A DNA stretch of 64,000 bases. Source: Nordella sp. HKS 07. GTDB taxonomy: Bacteria; Pseudomonadota; Alphaproteobacteria; Rhizobiales; Aestuariivirgaceae. The stretch is taken from positions 806,001 to 870,000 of the forward strand of contig NZ_CP049258.1 of NCBI RefSeq assembly GCF_011046735.1, read 5' to 3'. The stretch's first letter is position 1, and the number at the start of each line of letters is the position of its first letter. Positions 43,434 through 52,414 of this stretch are shown piece after piece. The position numbers were made by a program, and so were the translations under genes. The notes beneath the pieces are model-generated. The model had not been told where the DNA came from. It worked only from the letters and a program-made list of their open reading frames with translations, and did no database searches.

Positions 43434-44632
43434 CCCCATCTCCAGAAATCGACGCCGTCCTTGGCCAGCGCGCGGGCGATCAGCATGCGATGCACTTCGG
43501 AAGCGCCATCGATGAGGCGCGCGGCGCGGGCATAGCGATAGATCCAGTCGAGCACCGTGTCCTTGGAATAGCCCTTGGCGCCGAGGAGCTGGATGCCGGT
43601 ATCGGCCGCCTTGTGCAGCGTGTCGGCGGCGTGGATCTTGGCCATCGAGATCTCGCTCTGCGCCTTGCCGCCCTGGTCGAGCGTCCAGGCCGCCTTCATG
43701 GTGAGGAGCCGGCCGACTTCGATATCCTTGGCGACATCGCCCAGCATCATCTGCACCGACTCGCGCTCGGCCAGTTTTGTGCCGAAAGCCTGACGTGTCG
43801 CGACATGATCCTGAGCGATCGCCAGACATCGCTTGGCGAGGCCGAGCCAGCGCATGCAATGGGTGAGGCGCGCCGGGCCCAGACGCAATTGCGTCAGCTT
43901 CAGACCATCGCCTTCGTCGAGAAGGCGGTTCTCCACCGGGATCTCGAGCCCCTCGAAATCGAGCTCGCATACCCCGCCATGTTCCTGCGGGCCCATGATG
44001 TCGATACGCCGGACGATGCGCCAGCCCGGATCATCACCATGATAGAGAAAGGCGGACAGGCCGCGCCGCGCATCCTCCGATGTCCGCGCGATGAGAATGA
44101 AATGCCGGGCCAGCGCCGCGCCTGAGATGAACCATTTGCGGCCGCTTATCACGTAACGGTCACCCTTCTTCTCGGCGCGCGTCAGCATCATGCCGCCCGG
44201 ATCCGAGCCCGAGCCCGGCGCCGGCTCCGTCATGGCGAAGGAAGATCGGACCTTCCCGTCGATGATCGGCTGCAGCCATTTGTCCTTGAGCGCGTCGCTC
44301 GGCAGCGCCTTGTTGAGCACGCTCATATTGCCGTCATCGGGGGCGGCGCAATTGAGCGCCGCCGGTCCGAAGATCGAATGATTGGCCTCCTCATAGAGCG
44401 CCGCCCAGCCGACGACCGGAAGGCCGAGCCCGCCCCGCGCCTTCGGCATTTGCGGCGCCCACAGCCCTGCGGCCTTCGCCTTGGCCCGGAGCTCATCCAG
44501 CCGGTCGAGCCGGATATTCTCGTGCTCGTCATAGACATCGGGGCGGGTTTCGAGCGGCAGGACTTCCGCGCGGATGAAGTCGCGGGTCCGGCGCCTGAGG
44601 CTTTCTATGTCGGGGGGAAGCGTGAAATCCAT
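43430..44632 (-). CDS. Acyl-CoA dehydrogenase
   Basis: 400 residues. Flavin/substrate motifs of the family are present: FAMTEPAPGSGSDPGGM, KWFISGAAL, and in the C-terminal bundle RQAFGTKLAERESVQMML and IQLLGAKGYSKDTVLDWIYR. It oxidises an acyl-CoA to the enoyl-CoA, passing electrons to ETF. It begins 46 bases from the PuuD-like gene on the opposite strand, so the two may share control. The last codon boundary falls in the repeat end. Confidence 0.92.
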   Translation of the reverse strand: MDFTLPPDIESLRRRTRDFIRAEVLPLETRPDVYDEHENIRLDRLDELRAKAKAAGLWAPQMPKARGGLGLPVVGWAALYEEANHSIFGPAALNCAAPDDGNMSVLNKALPSDALKDKWLQPIIDGKVRSSFAMTEPAPGSGSDPGGMMLTRAEKKGDRYVISGRKWFISGAALARHFILIARTSEDARRGLSAFLYHGDDPGWRIVRRIDIMGPQEHGGVCELDFEGLEIPVENRLLDEGDGLKLTQLRLGPARLTHCMRWLGLAKRCLAIAQDHVATRQAFGTKLAERESVQMMLGDVAKDIEVGRLLTMKAAWTLDQGGKAQSEISMAKIHAADTLHKAADTGIQLLGAKGYSKDTVLDWIYRYARAARLIDGASEVHRMLIARALAKDGVDFWRWG

Positions 44633-44678
44633 GGTAAATCAACGTGCCATGGATTTGCCACGCATTCTAGAGTATCAA

Positions 44679-45467
44679 ATGGCCACCATGATCAGACACC
44701 CCCTCGTCGGCCTGCCCTCCGACACCTATGAGAGCAATCACCTTCTGTTCCATTCGCTCGGCGACAAATATGTGCGCGCCGTCTCCGATGTGGCGCAGTG
44801 CCTGCCGGTGATGATCCCGGCCATCGCCGAGGTAATGGATCTCTCGGCCCTGCTCGATCATTTCGACGGCGTTCTCATGACCGGGGCCATCTCCAATGTG
44901 CATCCGCCGCATTATGGCGACACGCCGACCGCCGATCACGAGCCCTATGACCATCACCGCGACCAACTCACCTTGAAGCTGATCCGCGCCGTGCTCGACC
45001 GCGGCATGCCGCTTTTCTGCGTCTGCCGCGGCTTCCAGGAACTCAATGTGGTCATGGGCGGCACGCTCGAGACCGAGGTGCAGAAGGGTGAAGGCCGGCT
45101 CGACCACCGCTCGCGCAAGGTCGAGGACATGGACGAGAAATATGGCCCGGTGCATCCGATCGCCATCACGCCCGGCGGCGTGCTGGAAGGCATGCTCGGC
45201 AAGCGTGAGGCCATGGTGAACAGCCTGCACCGCCAGGCGATCGCCAAGCTCGCCCCCGGCCTTACCGTCGAGGCCCGCGCGCCGGACGGCATCATCGAGG
45301 CGGTGTCGGTGAAGGGCGCCAAGGCCTTCGCCTTCGGCGCGCAATGGCACCCCGAATACAAGGCCGCCAACAATCCCGACTCGGTGAAGCTCTTCAAGGC
45401 CTTCGGCGACGCGGTGCGGCTGCATGCGGCGCGGCGCGTGAACGAGAAGCTGGCACGGGCGAGCTAG
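44679..45467 (+). CDS. PuuD-like gamma-glutamyl amide hydrolase (class I glutamine amidotransferase fold)
   Basis: 262 residues from ATG 44679; ATG 44688 is also possible. The Cys nucleophile is in PLFCVCRGFQELNVVMGG and the His-Glu in GAQWHPEY. The opening LVGLPSDTYESNHLLFHSLG and the middle DGVLMTGAISNVHPPHYGD fit the PuuD group, which splits gamma-glutamyl-GABA and similar amides into glutamate and an amine or amino acid. The gamma-glutamyl-amine cluster at 57-63 kb lacks a hydrolase, so this gene could serve it. Confidence 0.85.
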   Translation: MATMIRHPLVGLPSDTYESNHLLFHSLGDKYVRAVSDVAQCLPVMIPAIAEVMDLSALLDHFDGVLMTGAISNVHPPHYGDTPTADHEPYDHHRDQLTLKLIRAVLDRGMPLFCVCRGFQELNVVMGGTLETEVQKGEGRLDHRSRKVEDMDEKYGPVHPIAITPGGVLEGMLGKREAMVNSLHRQAIAKLAPGLTVEARAPDGIIEAVSVKGAKAFAFGAQWHPEYKAANNPDSVKLFKAFGDAVRLHAARRVNEKLARAS

Positions 45468-46025
45468 CTAGACCTCACTGGCGAAGTCGACCGCCGGACC
45501 GAGTTTGAACTCCGAGAAACGGACATTCATTCCACCTTGGATCGGCGAGCAGGCCATCGGGCCGACCGTGACGGTGGTGGCTCCCGGCATGGTGCATAGT
45601 CGCAAGGTGCGGAATCCATCGCCCGCTTGATATTGTACGCAGACCGCTTCCCCTTTGCGCGTCAGGCGCAGATGGACGAGATCCGCGACACCGACTTCGC
45701 GCGCTATCGCCCAATCGGAAAATCCGGCTTGCGTATGGACGGAGCTCAGCGCCGCGTGGCCGTGAGCGAATTCGACGCCGGCCTTAAGCCAGTGGTGGGG
45801 ACCGATCCTGAGCATGAGGCCGGCCTGGTCGTACTGAGACCGGTAGTCGGCCGAGAAAATTCCCTCAGCGGTAAAATCGCCCGTCACGTGCCTGTGGTAG
45901 AAATGCCCGTTGTCATTGCGCCAGTCATTGAATGTCCGCTGCCAGAAATCCGTCCTGTCGCCGGTGACGAAGGAGATGTCCCCGCCATCCGCCCGCCACT
46001 GGGCGGGTTCGTTGAGCCATTGCAT
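45468..46025 (-). CDS. DUF1349 family protein
   Basis: 185 residues from ATG 46025, with AGGAGAG six bases upstream. DUF1349 marks: DFWQRTFNDWRNDNGHFYH, DQAGLMLRIGPHHWLKAGVE and VRFSEFKLGP, a concanavalin-like beta sandwich. The family, named regulation of enolase protein 1 in yeast, has no firm function in bacteria. It is convergent with the PuuD-like gene, with adjacent stop codons in CTAGCTAG, and ten bases downstream of the dehalogenase gene. Confidence 0.85.
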   Translation of the reverse strand: MQWLNEPAQWRADGGDISFVTGDRTDFWQRTFNDWRNDNGHFYHRHVTGDFTAEGIFSADYRSQYDQAGLMLRIGPHHWLKAGVEFAHGHAALSSVHTQAGFSDWAIAREVGVADLVHLRLTRKGEAVCVQYQAGDGFRTLRLCTMPGATTVTVGPMACSPIQGGMNVRFSEFKLGPAVDFASEV

Positions 46026-46035
46026 GAAAGCTCTC

Positions 46036-46713
46036 CTACAGAAGTGCCGGCAACTCGGTGAGCGACTTGACGAGCCCCGCGGGCTTGCCGGGAATCCTGT
46101 CATTGGGCAGGCTGAAGCGGTCGATCCTGACCACCTGGAAGCCGAACTGCGCCGCCGCCTGCGCATCCCAGGTATTGGCCGAGACAAAGCAGATGGCGGG
46201 CGCGTCATGGATGACGAATTTCTGCATAGCCAAACGATAGACGCGCCGGCTCGGCTTGTAGATGCCGACATCCTCGACCGAGAGCACTTGATCGAGGAGC
46301 TTGTCGAGACCGGCCGAGCGGACCGCGGCGTCCAGCATCGACGGGCTGCCATTGGACAGAATGGCGGTGCGCATATTGCGGGATTTGAGCGCCGCCAGCG
46401 CCTCCTTGGCGTCCGGATAGGCGTCGAGCTTCAGATAGAGCGCCAGAAGCTCGTCCTTGAGCCCCGGCTCGTCGATGTCATGGAAGGCGAGCGCGTAATC
46501 GAGAGCGTCGCTGGTGACGTGCCAGAAATCGGCATGGACGCCCATCAGGCTCCTGAGCCAGGAATATTCGAGCTGCTTCTGTCGCCACAATTGCGACAGG
46601 GCGTCGGCTTTTTCGCCGATCTCGGCGGCGAGCTTCTGCACCGGCGAATGCACGTCGAACAGCGTGCCATAGGCGTCGAAAACACAAGCCCGGATGCCCT
46701 CGAGTTTGGCCAT
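46036..46713 (-). CDS. Haloacid dehalogenase, type II
   Basis: 225 residues. HAD motif [13 protein letters not shown] with the Asp nucleophile, motif [17 protein letters not shown], motif III Lys in [13 protein letters not shown], and motif [19 protein letters not shown] with Ser/Asp are those of L-2-haloacid dehalogenases. It replaces the halogen of a 2-haloacid by hydroxyl with inversion. It is divergent from the nitrile hydratase genes and upstream of DUF1349. Confidence 0.92.
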   Translation of the reverse strand: MAKLEGIRACVFDAYGTLFDVHSPVQKLAAEIGEKADALSQLWRQKQLEYSWLRSLMGVHADFWHVTSDALDYALAFHDIDEPGLKDELLALYLKLDAYPDAKEALAALKSRNMRTAILSNGSPSMLDAAVRSAGLDKLLDQVLSVEDVGIYKPSRRVYRLAMQKFVIHDAPAICFVSANTWDAQAAAQFGFQVVRIDRFSLPNDRIPGKPAGLVKSLTELPALL

Positions 46714-46772
46714 ATGACCGCTTCTCTCCCCGCTCTCCAGAGCCTATGCTAGCTACCTTGGAGAGAAACACA

Positions 46773-47399
46773 ATGCCACACGACCATGACCACGACCATG
46801 ACGAGGGCTCCGAACTTTCTCCCATCGCGCTCCGGGTGAAGGCGCTGGAATCGCTCCTGGTCGAGAAAGGTTATGTGGACCCGCAAGCCCTCGATGTGCT
46901 GATCGAGACCTATGAGACCAAGATCGGCCCGCGCAATGGTGCACGCGTCATCGCCAGGGCCTGGAGCGATCCCCAATACAAGGCCTGGCTGCTCAAGGAC
47001 GCGACGGCGGCCATCGCCTCTCTGGGCTACACCGGCCGCCAGGGCGAGCATATGGTGGCGGTCGAGAACACGCCCGACACGCACAATCTCGTCGTCTGCA
47101 CCTTGTGCTCCTGCTATCCGTGGTCGGTACTGGGACTACCGCCGGTCTGGTACAAGGCGCCGCCCTATCGCTCGCGCGCCGTCATCGATCCGCGCGGCGT
47201 GCTCGCCGAATTCGGGCTGACGCTACCCGCCGACACCGCCATCAGCGTGTGGGATTCGACCGCCGAGATCCGCTACATCGTGCTGCCCATGCGCCCCGAA
47301 GGGACCGAGGGCTGGAGCGAGGACAAGCTCAGCGGACTGGTGACGCGCGATTCGATGATCGGTACCGGCCTTGCCTTGTCACCGGGCATCGCATCATGA
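46773..47399 (+). CDS. nthA: Nitrile hydratase alpha subunit, cobalt type
   Basis: 208 residues from ATG 46773 with GGAGAG nine bases upstream. The metal claw VCTLCSCY has the Thr that marks cobalt enzymes (Ser in iron ones); two of its cysteines are oxidised in active enzyme. The N-terminus is a His-Asp run ([12 protein letters not shown]). With the beta subunit it hydrates nitriles to amides in the cytoplasm. Its stop overlaps the beta start. No amidase follows in the window. Confidence 0.96.
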   Translation: MPHDHDHDHDEGSELSPIALRVKALESLLVEKGYVDPQALDVLIETYETKIGPRNGARVIARAWSDPQYKAWLLKDATAAIASLGYTGRQGEHMVAVENTPDTHNLVVCTLCSCYPWSVLGLPPVWYKAPPYRSRAVIDPRGVLAEFGLTLPADTAISVWDSTAEIRYIVLPMRPEGTEGWSEDKLSGLVTRDSMIGTGLALSPGIAS

Positions 47400-48055
47400 A
47401 CGGCCCGCAGGATCTGGGCGGTCAGATGGGCTTTGGCGCGGTGGCGCCCGAGGCGGATGAACCGGTCTTCCATGCGCCCTGGGAGTCCCGCATCCTGGCG
47501 CTGACCCTCGCCATGGGCGCCGCGCGGGAGTGGAATATCGACAAATCGCGCCATGCCCGCGAAAGCCTGCCGCCGGCGCAATATCTGGGCTCGAGCTACT
47601 ATAAGATCTGGACGGACGGCCTCATCGAGCTGATGGTCGCGCAGGGCCTCGTCACCAGAGAGGAAGTCGCGTCCGGCAGGATGAGCACATCGCCCAAGAA
47701 AGTGGCGGGCAAGCTCCTCGCCAAGGACGTGCCGGCGGTTCTCGCCAAAGGCGGACCGACCTCGCGCGAAGCTGACGCCGGACCCCGTTTCAAGCCGGGC
47801 GATAAAGTTCGCACACGGAACATGCACCCGACAGGGCATACGCGCCTGCCGCGCTATCTGCGCGGCCATGTCGGCGAGATCGTGCGGCTGCATGGCGCCC
47901 ATGTCTTTCCCGACACGAATGCGCACGGCAAGGGTGAGAACCCGCAAGCTCTCTATACGGTGAAGTTCTCCGCCCGCGAGGTCTGGGGCGAGGCGCGCCA
48001 TCCGCGCGACACGGTGTCGGCCGACCTGTGGGAGCCCTATCTTGAACCCGCCTGA
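47396..48055 (+). CDS. nthB: Nitrile hydratase beta subunit
   Basis: 219 residues from ATG 47396. Family marks: [34 protein letters not shown], and the C-terminal SH3-like barrel ([54 protein letters not shown]). It pairs with the alpha subunit. The open frame before 47396 lies within the alpha gene and is incidental. Confidence 0.96.
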   Translation: MNGPQDLGGQMGFGAVAPEADEPVFHAPWESRILALTLAMGAAREWNIDKSRHARESLPPAQYLGSSYYKIWTDGLIELMVAQGLVTREEVASGRMSTSPKKVAGKLLAKDVPAVLAKGGPTSREADAGPRFKPGDKVRTRNMHPTGHTRLPRYLRGHVGEIVRLHGAHVFPDTNAHGKGENPQALYTVKFSAREVWGEARHPRDTVSADLWEPYLEPA

Positions 48056-48341
48056 CGAACCGGTCTTCAACGAGCCGTGGGAGGCGCAGGCCTTCGCGAT
48101 TGCCGTAAGTCTCGAGGCGAAAGGCGCCTTCACCTGGCCCGAATGGGCGCAAGCCCTGGGCCACGAGATCAAGGTGCAAGGGGCGCGCAGCTACTATGAA
48201 TGCTGGCTCGCCGCGCTGGAAAAGCTCGTCGAGGAGAAGCGCCTGCTGAGTGAAGCCGAACGCCTCGCCCGCATAGATGCCTGGGACCGTGCCGCAAAGG
48301 CAACACCGCATGGTCATCCGATCGAACTGAAGCGCGCTTAG
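48042..48341 (+). CDS. Nitrile hydratase activator (P14K-like)
   Basis: 99 residues from TTG 48042, overlapping the beta gene by 14 bases. [20 protein letters not shown] and FTWPEWAQALGHEI mirror the N-terminal domain of the beta subunit, as expected for the self-subunit-swapping chaperone that loads cobalt into alpha. The gene order alpha-beta-activator is the classic cobalt one. Confidence 0.9.
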   Translation: MNPPDEPVFNEPWEAQAFAIAVSLEAKGAFTWPEWAQALGHEIKVQGARSYYECWLAALEKLVEEKRLLSEAERLARIDAWDRAAKATPHGHPIELKRA

Positions 48342-48509
48342 CGCAGTGCCCCGAACATCCGGGCACGCTTTCGGGCAACACTGCTCCGGGCTTACCGATA
48401 TGTAATCCTGATCAGCTTGCCGGCCGGTCTCGCCGAGTCCTAATTCCACTGGAACGGGCGAGCGAACAGATATACGCTCCATAGTAGATCAACTGACGGG
48501 CACGGAGAC

Positions 48510-49436
48510 ATGAGTTCTGATATCAAGACCACTGTCGACAATACGGTTGCCGAAGTCCTCGAATTCGATGAACAAACCGATTTCTCCGCCCCCGACACAC
48601 GCGCCCGGGTTCGCCAAGCGCTCGAGAACGGCAATGTGTTGTTTCTCAAAGGCCGCGGCTTTGCTCTGACGGACCGGGAACGGGCCATCATCACCGATCC
48701 CAAGATCATTTTTCGCGGCAATGAGCAACGCGCCAAGCGCAACGGCCGTCCGACCCTGACCTTCGATATGGCCGTCGATCGCCTGCTGTTCAACTCCATC
48801 CGGATGCCCGAGAAGCGTGAGATCGAGGCGATGCTGCGCCGATACTCCGTGTGGTCGCGCAACCTGCTGGAAACCCTGGTGCCGGACTACGCGCGCGCCT
48901 GCGAGCAGAACCGCATCATCTATCGTCCCGCCGAGCGCGCCCAGAGGCAAGGCCTCCATGTCGACACGACCTACCTCTACCCGACGCAAGGACGAAGCAA
49001 GCTACGCATTTTCTGCAACATCGACCCCTCGGGCCGGCCGCGCGAGTGGGAACTCGGCGAGCGATTCGAACTTTTCGCGCAGCGCTACCTGCCTTCTATT
49101 CGTGTGGAGCGCAGCTGGTTCGAGACGGCCACCGACCGCGCAGCCAGTCTCACCGGTATAGTGACGGGCCAGCGCACCGGCTATGATCACGTGCTTGAGG
49201 AAATCCGCAAGCTGGGAAAGAAAGATGACGATTTTCAAAAGAAATCGCCGCGGCGGAATTTCAGTTTCCCCGCCGGCTCGGCATGGGTAGCGCTGACCGA
49301 CGTCGTTCTGCATGGCGGCGTCAGCGGACAGCATGCCCTCGATCAGGTTTTCTTCCTGCCGCCGGAGGTCATGCATGATCCCTCGCGCTCCGCGCTGAGA
49401 ATCCTTGAGCGCTTGTCCGGCCACACCCTGGTGTAG
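48510..49436 (+). CDS. kdoO: Kdo hydroxylase (Fe(II)/2-oxoglutarate dioxygenase family)
   Basis: 308 residues. The family core is clear by recall of KdoO: QRQGLHVDTTYLYPTQG with the iron-binding His-x-Asp, LRIFCNIDPSGRPREWELGE, and SFPAGSAWVALTDVVLHGGV with the distal His. KdoO adds a 3-hydroxyl to Kdo in LPS to make Ko, which strengthens the outer membrane against acid and peptides. It is followed by an ATP-grasp gene 162 bases on. About 168 bases precede it, with no promoter I can name. Confidence 0.8.
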   Translation: MSSDIKTTVDNTVAEVLEFDEQTDFSAPDTRARVRQALENGNVLFLKGRGFALTDRERAIITDPKIIFRGNEQRAKRNGRPTLTFDMAVDRLLFNSIRMPEKREIEAMLRRYSVWSRNLLETLVPDYARACEQNRIIYRPAERAQRQGLHVDTTYLYPTQGRSKLRIFCNIDPSGRPREWELGERFELFAQRYLPSIRVERSWFETATDRAASLTGIVTGQRTGYDHVLEEIRKLGKKDDDFQKKSPRRNFSFPAGSAWVALTDVVLHGGVSGQHALDQVFFLPPEVMHDPSRSALRILERLSGHTLV

Positions 49437-49598
49437 CAGATGCTCAAGCTTCCCAACCGCTCGATATATGTGATGCCACGCAATTCACTGCAGACCTCGC
49501 GATATTTTCCACGCGAGTGATGCATCGAAGGACTTTGACCGACTGAGGGGGCTGACCGCCGAGATTCTCTGCGGATTTTGACAAACTGGAAGCTGACC

Positions 49599-51029
49599 AT
49601 GCTTTCCCACGGCCCACGGCCCCCCGACGGTTCGCCGACCGACGAATCGCAGCGAAGTATTGGATTCTGGAAGGCGGTGTTTCGCAGCGATCTTGGAGAG
49701 ATCTATCTCGCCAGCTGCAATCCCGCCGTGCGCTCGAGCCTGGCATTCCGCATCGTCGAGGCCGTTGTGGACAGAAGGCACGGTTCGAATTATCGCTCGC
49801 GTGTCTTGCATTGTCCGCCGCCGCATTTGTTGTGGATCACGCGGCAACGGGCCGAAACGAGCGCCCGTTTCATTCATCGGGCCTATTGCCGCGCCCTCTG
49901 GCGCGAGCGCGGCTATGGGGCCCGCCTCGCTTTATTGGCCTGGTATCTGGCCTGGCCGCCGGTCTTCGCCTTCACGAGCATCTGGTTCACGATCCTCAAT
50001 GGTCGGGCCATTGCCCGGCGCACCGGCAAATCCATAGCCAGACAAGTGATGGAACAGCTGAACGTGGCCTGGCGGTTCGGCTGCCTTCCTCCTTCCTACT
50101 ACATGTTCGAGCTTTTCGATGAGCAGAAGCTGGCGCGCGCGGGCGAGTATCTGCATCGCTTCGAGCTCAAAGGCGGCATCTATCGGCTGATGAAATCGCA
50201 AGCCGTTCCCAATATCGCCAACAAGAATGAGTTCATCAAGAAATGCAGAGCCAACGGCTTGCAGGTTCCGGATATCCATCTCATCCAAAGGAGCGGGAAT
50301 CCATTCGAAGATTCGGGACTGCCGCCTTGCGATCTCTTCATCAAGACTCTGCGAGGAAATGGCGGGACCGGCGCGGAAGCGTGGCTATACACACCGGATG
50401 ATCACTATCAATCGCTCCTCGATGGCGAGCGCGTCGGTCGGAGCGATCTGCTCGAGCGAATCAAGAATCGCGATGAAGAAGTCATCATCCAGACGCGTCT
50501 GCTCAATCACGAATCCCTCCGTGATCTGAGCAACGGCGCCCTGTCGACCGTGCGTATCCTTACGCTTCTCGACGAAACAGGCACGTATGAGGCGACCCAT
50601 GCCGGCTTGCGGATGGCGGTCGGCGCCAACCGGCTTGTCGACAACTCTCATGCCGGCGGCATCATCGCCGCCGTCGAGATGAAATCGGGAAGATTGGGTC
50701 CGGCCACCGACATCGGCCTGCGCCCCGAAGTCGGATGGCGCACACATCATCCCGACACCGGAGCGGCTATAGAAGGCCGGGTCCTGCCCTTCTGGCCGGA
50801 GACGGTCGCCTTGGCATGCCGTGCGCATGCGACCTTCGCCCCTCGTGTCCTTATCGGGTGGGACATCGCCATCACCTCGGAAGGACCGGTGCTGATCGAG
50901 GGGAATGGCGCCCCTGGCATCGATCTCATCCAGCGCGCCTACCGCGAACCGGCCGGCAATTCGCGCCTGGGCGAGCTGATTTGCGTCCACCTCCGCAACG
51001 ATCCCGCGACGATGGCGCTGATCGACTAG
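49599..51029 (+). CDS. Sugar-transfer associated ATP-grasp protein
   Basis: 476 residues from ATG 49599 (GGAAG seven bases upstream; TTG 49578 is an alternative). After about 190 residues with a hydrophobic patch (LLAWYLAWPPVFAFTSIWF), the ATP-grasp part shows ATP-binding FIKTLRGNGGTGAEAWLY, LNHESLRDLSNGALSTVRIL and the metal site GWDIAITSEGPVLIEGNG. The family is found in polysaccharide gene clusters and is thought to ligate amino or carboxyl groups onto sugars. Its TAG stop lies in the CTAG end of the repeat. Confidence 0.8.
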   Translation: MLSHGPRPPDGSPTDESQRSIGFWKAVFRSDLGEIYLASCNPAVRSSLAFRIVEAVVDRRHGSNYRSRVLHCPPPHLLWITRQRAETSARFIHRAYCRALWRERGYGARLALLAWYLAWPPVFAFTSIWFTILNGRAIARRTGKSIARQVMEQLNVAWRFGCLPPSYYMFELFDEQKLARAGEYLHRFELKGGIYRLMKSQAVPNIANKNEFIKKCRANGLQVPDIHLIQRSGNPFEDSGLPPCDLFIKTLRGNGGTGAEAWLYTPDDHYQSLLDGERVGRSDLLERIKNRDEEVIIQTRLLNHESLRDLSNGALSTVRILTLLDETGTYEATHAGLRMAVGANRLVDNSHAGGIIAAVEMKSGRLGPATDIGLRPEVGWRTHHPDTGAAIEGRVLPFWPETVALACRAHATFAPRVLIGWDIAITSEGPVLIEGNGAPGIDLIQRAYREPAGNSRLGELICVHLRNDPATMALID

Positions 51030-51190
51030 TGTCCCGAATCCGAAGTTCGCGACAGCCAGTGGCACTTTCCGAGCGAACTTCGGATTCGGAAGGACACTAG
51101 AAAACCTAATGATTCTAGTGTGCTTTTGAACGCGAAATTCCTGTCGGTGTAAGCCGCCTGATATCAGGAACTTCGCGTTCAGCACACTAG
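51026..51190 (-). repeat. CTAG-bounded composite hairpin repeat, copy 2 (inverted)
   Basis: The same two modules and spacer as 43269-43433, in reverse orientation, with a few point differences and small indels (for example GTGTAAGCC in place of the matching loop). Outer CTAG at 51026-51029 and 51187-51190 gives the stop codons of the ATP-grasp gene and of the DUF1127 gene. Confidence 0.95.
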
Positions 51191-51351
51191 TTCCGCCTCC
51201 GCCCGTGATGTACCAGCCAGTCGATATGGCCGCGGGCTACACCGATATCCGCGAGCATGGCGTCATCGGCGCCGCGCAGCCGCTGCGAGGCGCGCCAAGT
51301 GTCGAATGCCCCGGCTACGCGCCGGAACACCACCAATGCCTGGTTGAACAT
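51187..51351 (-). CDS. DUF1127 (YjiS-like) small protein
   Basis: 54 residues from ATG 51351, with GGAGG nine bases upstream. The DUF1127 core WRASQRLRGADDAMLADIGVARGHID is clear (written here in two parts: WRASQRLRGADDAM and LADIGVARGHID), with an Arg-rich C-terminus. Members bind RNA and tune phosphate, carbon or polysaccharide metabolism in Agrobacterium and relatives. The stop codon is supplied by the adjacent repeat. It is divergent from the LysR gene. Confidence 0.85.
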   Translation of the reverse strand: MFNQALVVFRRVAGAFDTWRASQRLRGADDAMLADIGVARGHIDWLVHHGRRRN

Positions 51352-51453
51352 GACACGGCACCTCCAAATTCCTCTCCTGATCCCACACCGCGCCAGTTGA
51401 TCTGTCCAACAAGTAGTTGAAATATAGGCCATGAGGGAAACTCATCGGCGACC

Positions 51454-52305
51454 ATGGACATCGATCTACTGAAGAGCTTCATCGCCATTTGCGAGACCGG
51501 CAGCTTCACGCAAGCCGCGCGCCAGGTCGGGCGCACCCAATCGGCGGTGAGCCTGCAGGTCAGACGCCTCGAGGATCTGCTGGGCCGGCCGCTCTTGCTG
51601 CGCACCAGCTCGAGCGTCGAGCTCACCGAGCACGGCGAATTGTTTCTCGGCTACGCCAAGGACATCATGGCGTCCTACAATGGGGCGCTCGCCGCTTTCA
51701 ACCGCGGCTCCGTCGAGGGCGTCGTGGTGCTGGGGCTGTCGGAGGACTATGCGCCACGCATTCTCTCGGACGTGCTCAGGAGCTTCATCGAGCTCTATCC
51801 CCTCGCCACCGTCGATCTGGTGCTGGAGGAATCGAAGCTTCTGGTCAAGAAGCTGGCCGAGGGCGCCGTCGACCTTGCTTTTATCACCGAGGGCGAAGGC
51901 CCGGTGCGCGGTGGGCCGATCGCCTTCCGCGACCAGATCGTCTGGGTGGCGCCGCGCGACGGCAATCTGCAGGATCGCGATCCGGTGCCGATCGCCATGC
52001 GCGGTGAGGACGACAGCTATGCCCGCTTCATGCTCACGTCACTGCAGACCATGAAGCGCAACTATCGCACCGCCGTGATCAGCCGCAGCATGACGGGCCT
52101 GCGCGCGGCCGTGACGGGCGGTCTCGCGATCAGCGCCATGGTGCGGAGCAGCGTCACGCCCGACATGCGCGAGCTCACCGCCGCGGAGGGCTTTCCGCCG
52201 CTCGCCCAGTTCAACATCAGGCTCGAGCGCGCGCATCTGAAGAAGAGCGCCATCATCGATCGCCTCGAAACCCATCTGATGACGCGCTTCTCCGCGGAAC
52301 GCTGA
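51454..52305 (+). CDS. LysR-family transcriptional regulator
   Basis: 283 residues. Winged helix at the N-terminus (LLKSFIAICETGSFTQAARQ; VGRTQSAVSLQVRRLEDLLG) followed by a LysR substrate domain (about 90-280). The target is unknown; the divergent gene is the DUF1127 microprotein 102 bases away. Confidence 0.93.
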   Translation: MDIDLLKSFIAICETGSFTQAARQVGRTQSAVSLQVRRLEDLLGRPLLLRTSSSVELTEHGELFLGYAKDIMASYNGALAAFNRGSVEGVVVLGLSEDYAPRILSDVLRSFIELYPLATVDLVLEESKLLVKKLAEGAVDLAFITEGEGPVRGGPIAFRDQIVWVAPRDGNLQDRDPVPIAMRGEDDSYARFMLTSLQTMKRNYRTAVISRSMTGLRAAVTGGLAISAMVRSSVTPDMRELTAAEGFPPLAQFNIRLERAHLKKSAIIDRLETHLMTRFSAER

Positions 52306-52313
52306 GAGCAAAT

Positions 52314-52405
52314 CCCGCCAAAGTTGAAGACTTTGGCGACAAGGATTTGCTCGAAGATATTGATTTGGCGCGAATCCTTATCGGCGAAGCGAGTCCACTT
52401 CGCCG
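52314..52405. repeat. Composite hairpin repeat, family B
   Basis: Arms GAGCAAATCC and GGATTTGCTC enclose CAAAGT and ACTTTG, the same plan as the copy at 22154-22278 with compensating base changes. A second hairpin (GGCGAAG and CTTCGCC) follows at 52382-52405. It sits between the convergent LysR and ccdA genes and likely also acts as a terminator. Confidence 0.8.
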
Positions 52406-52414
52406 GGATGCGCG

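Noticed and set aside
43274-44125. Two predicted proteins (here and at 50385-51185) with nearly identical N-termini
   Set aside because: The shared part is only the translated composite repeat; both frames then run antisense through real genes.
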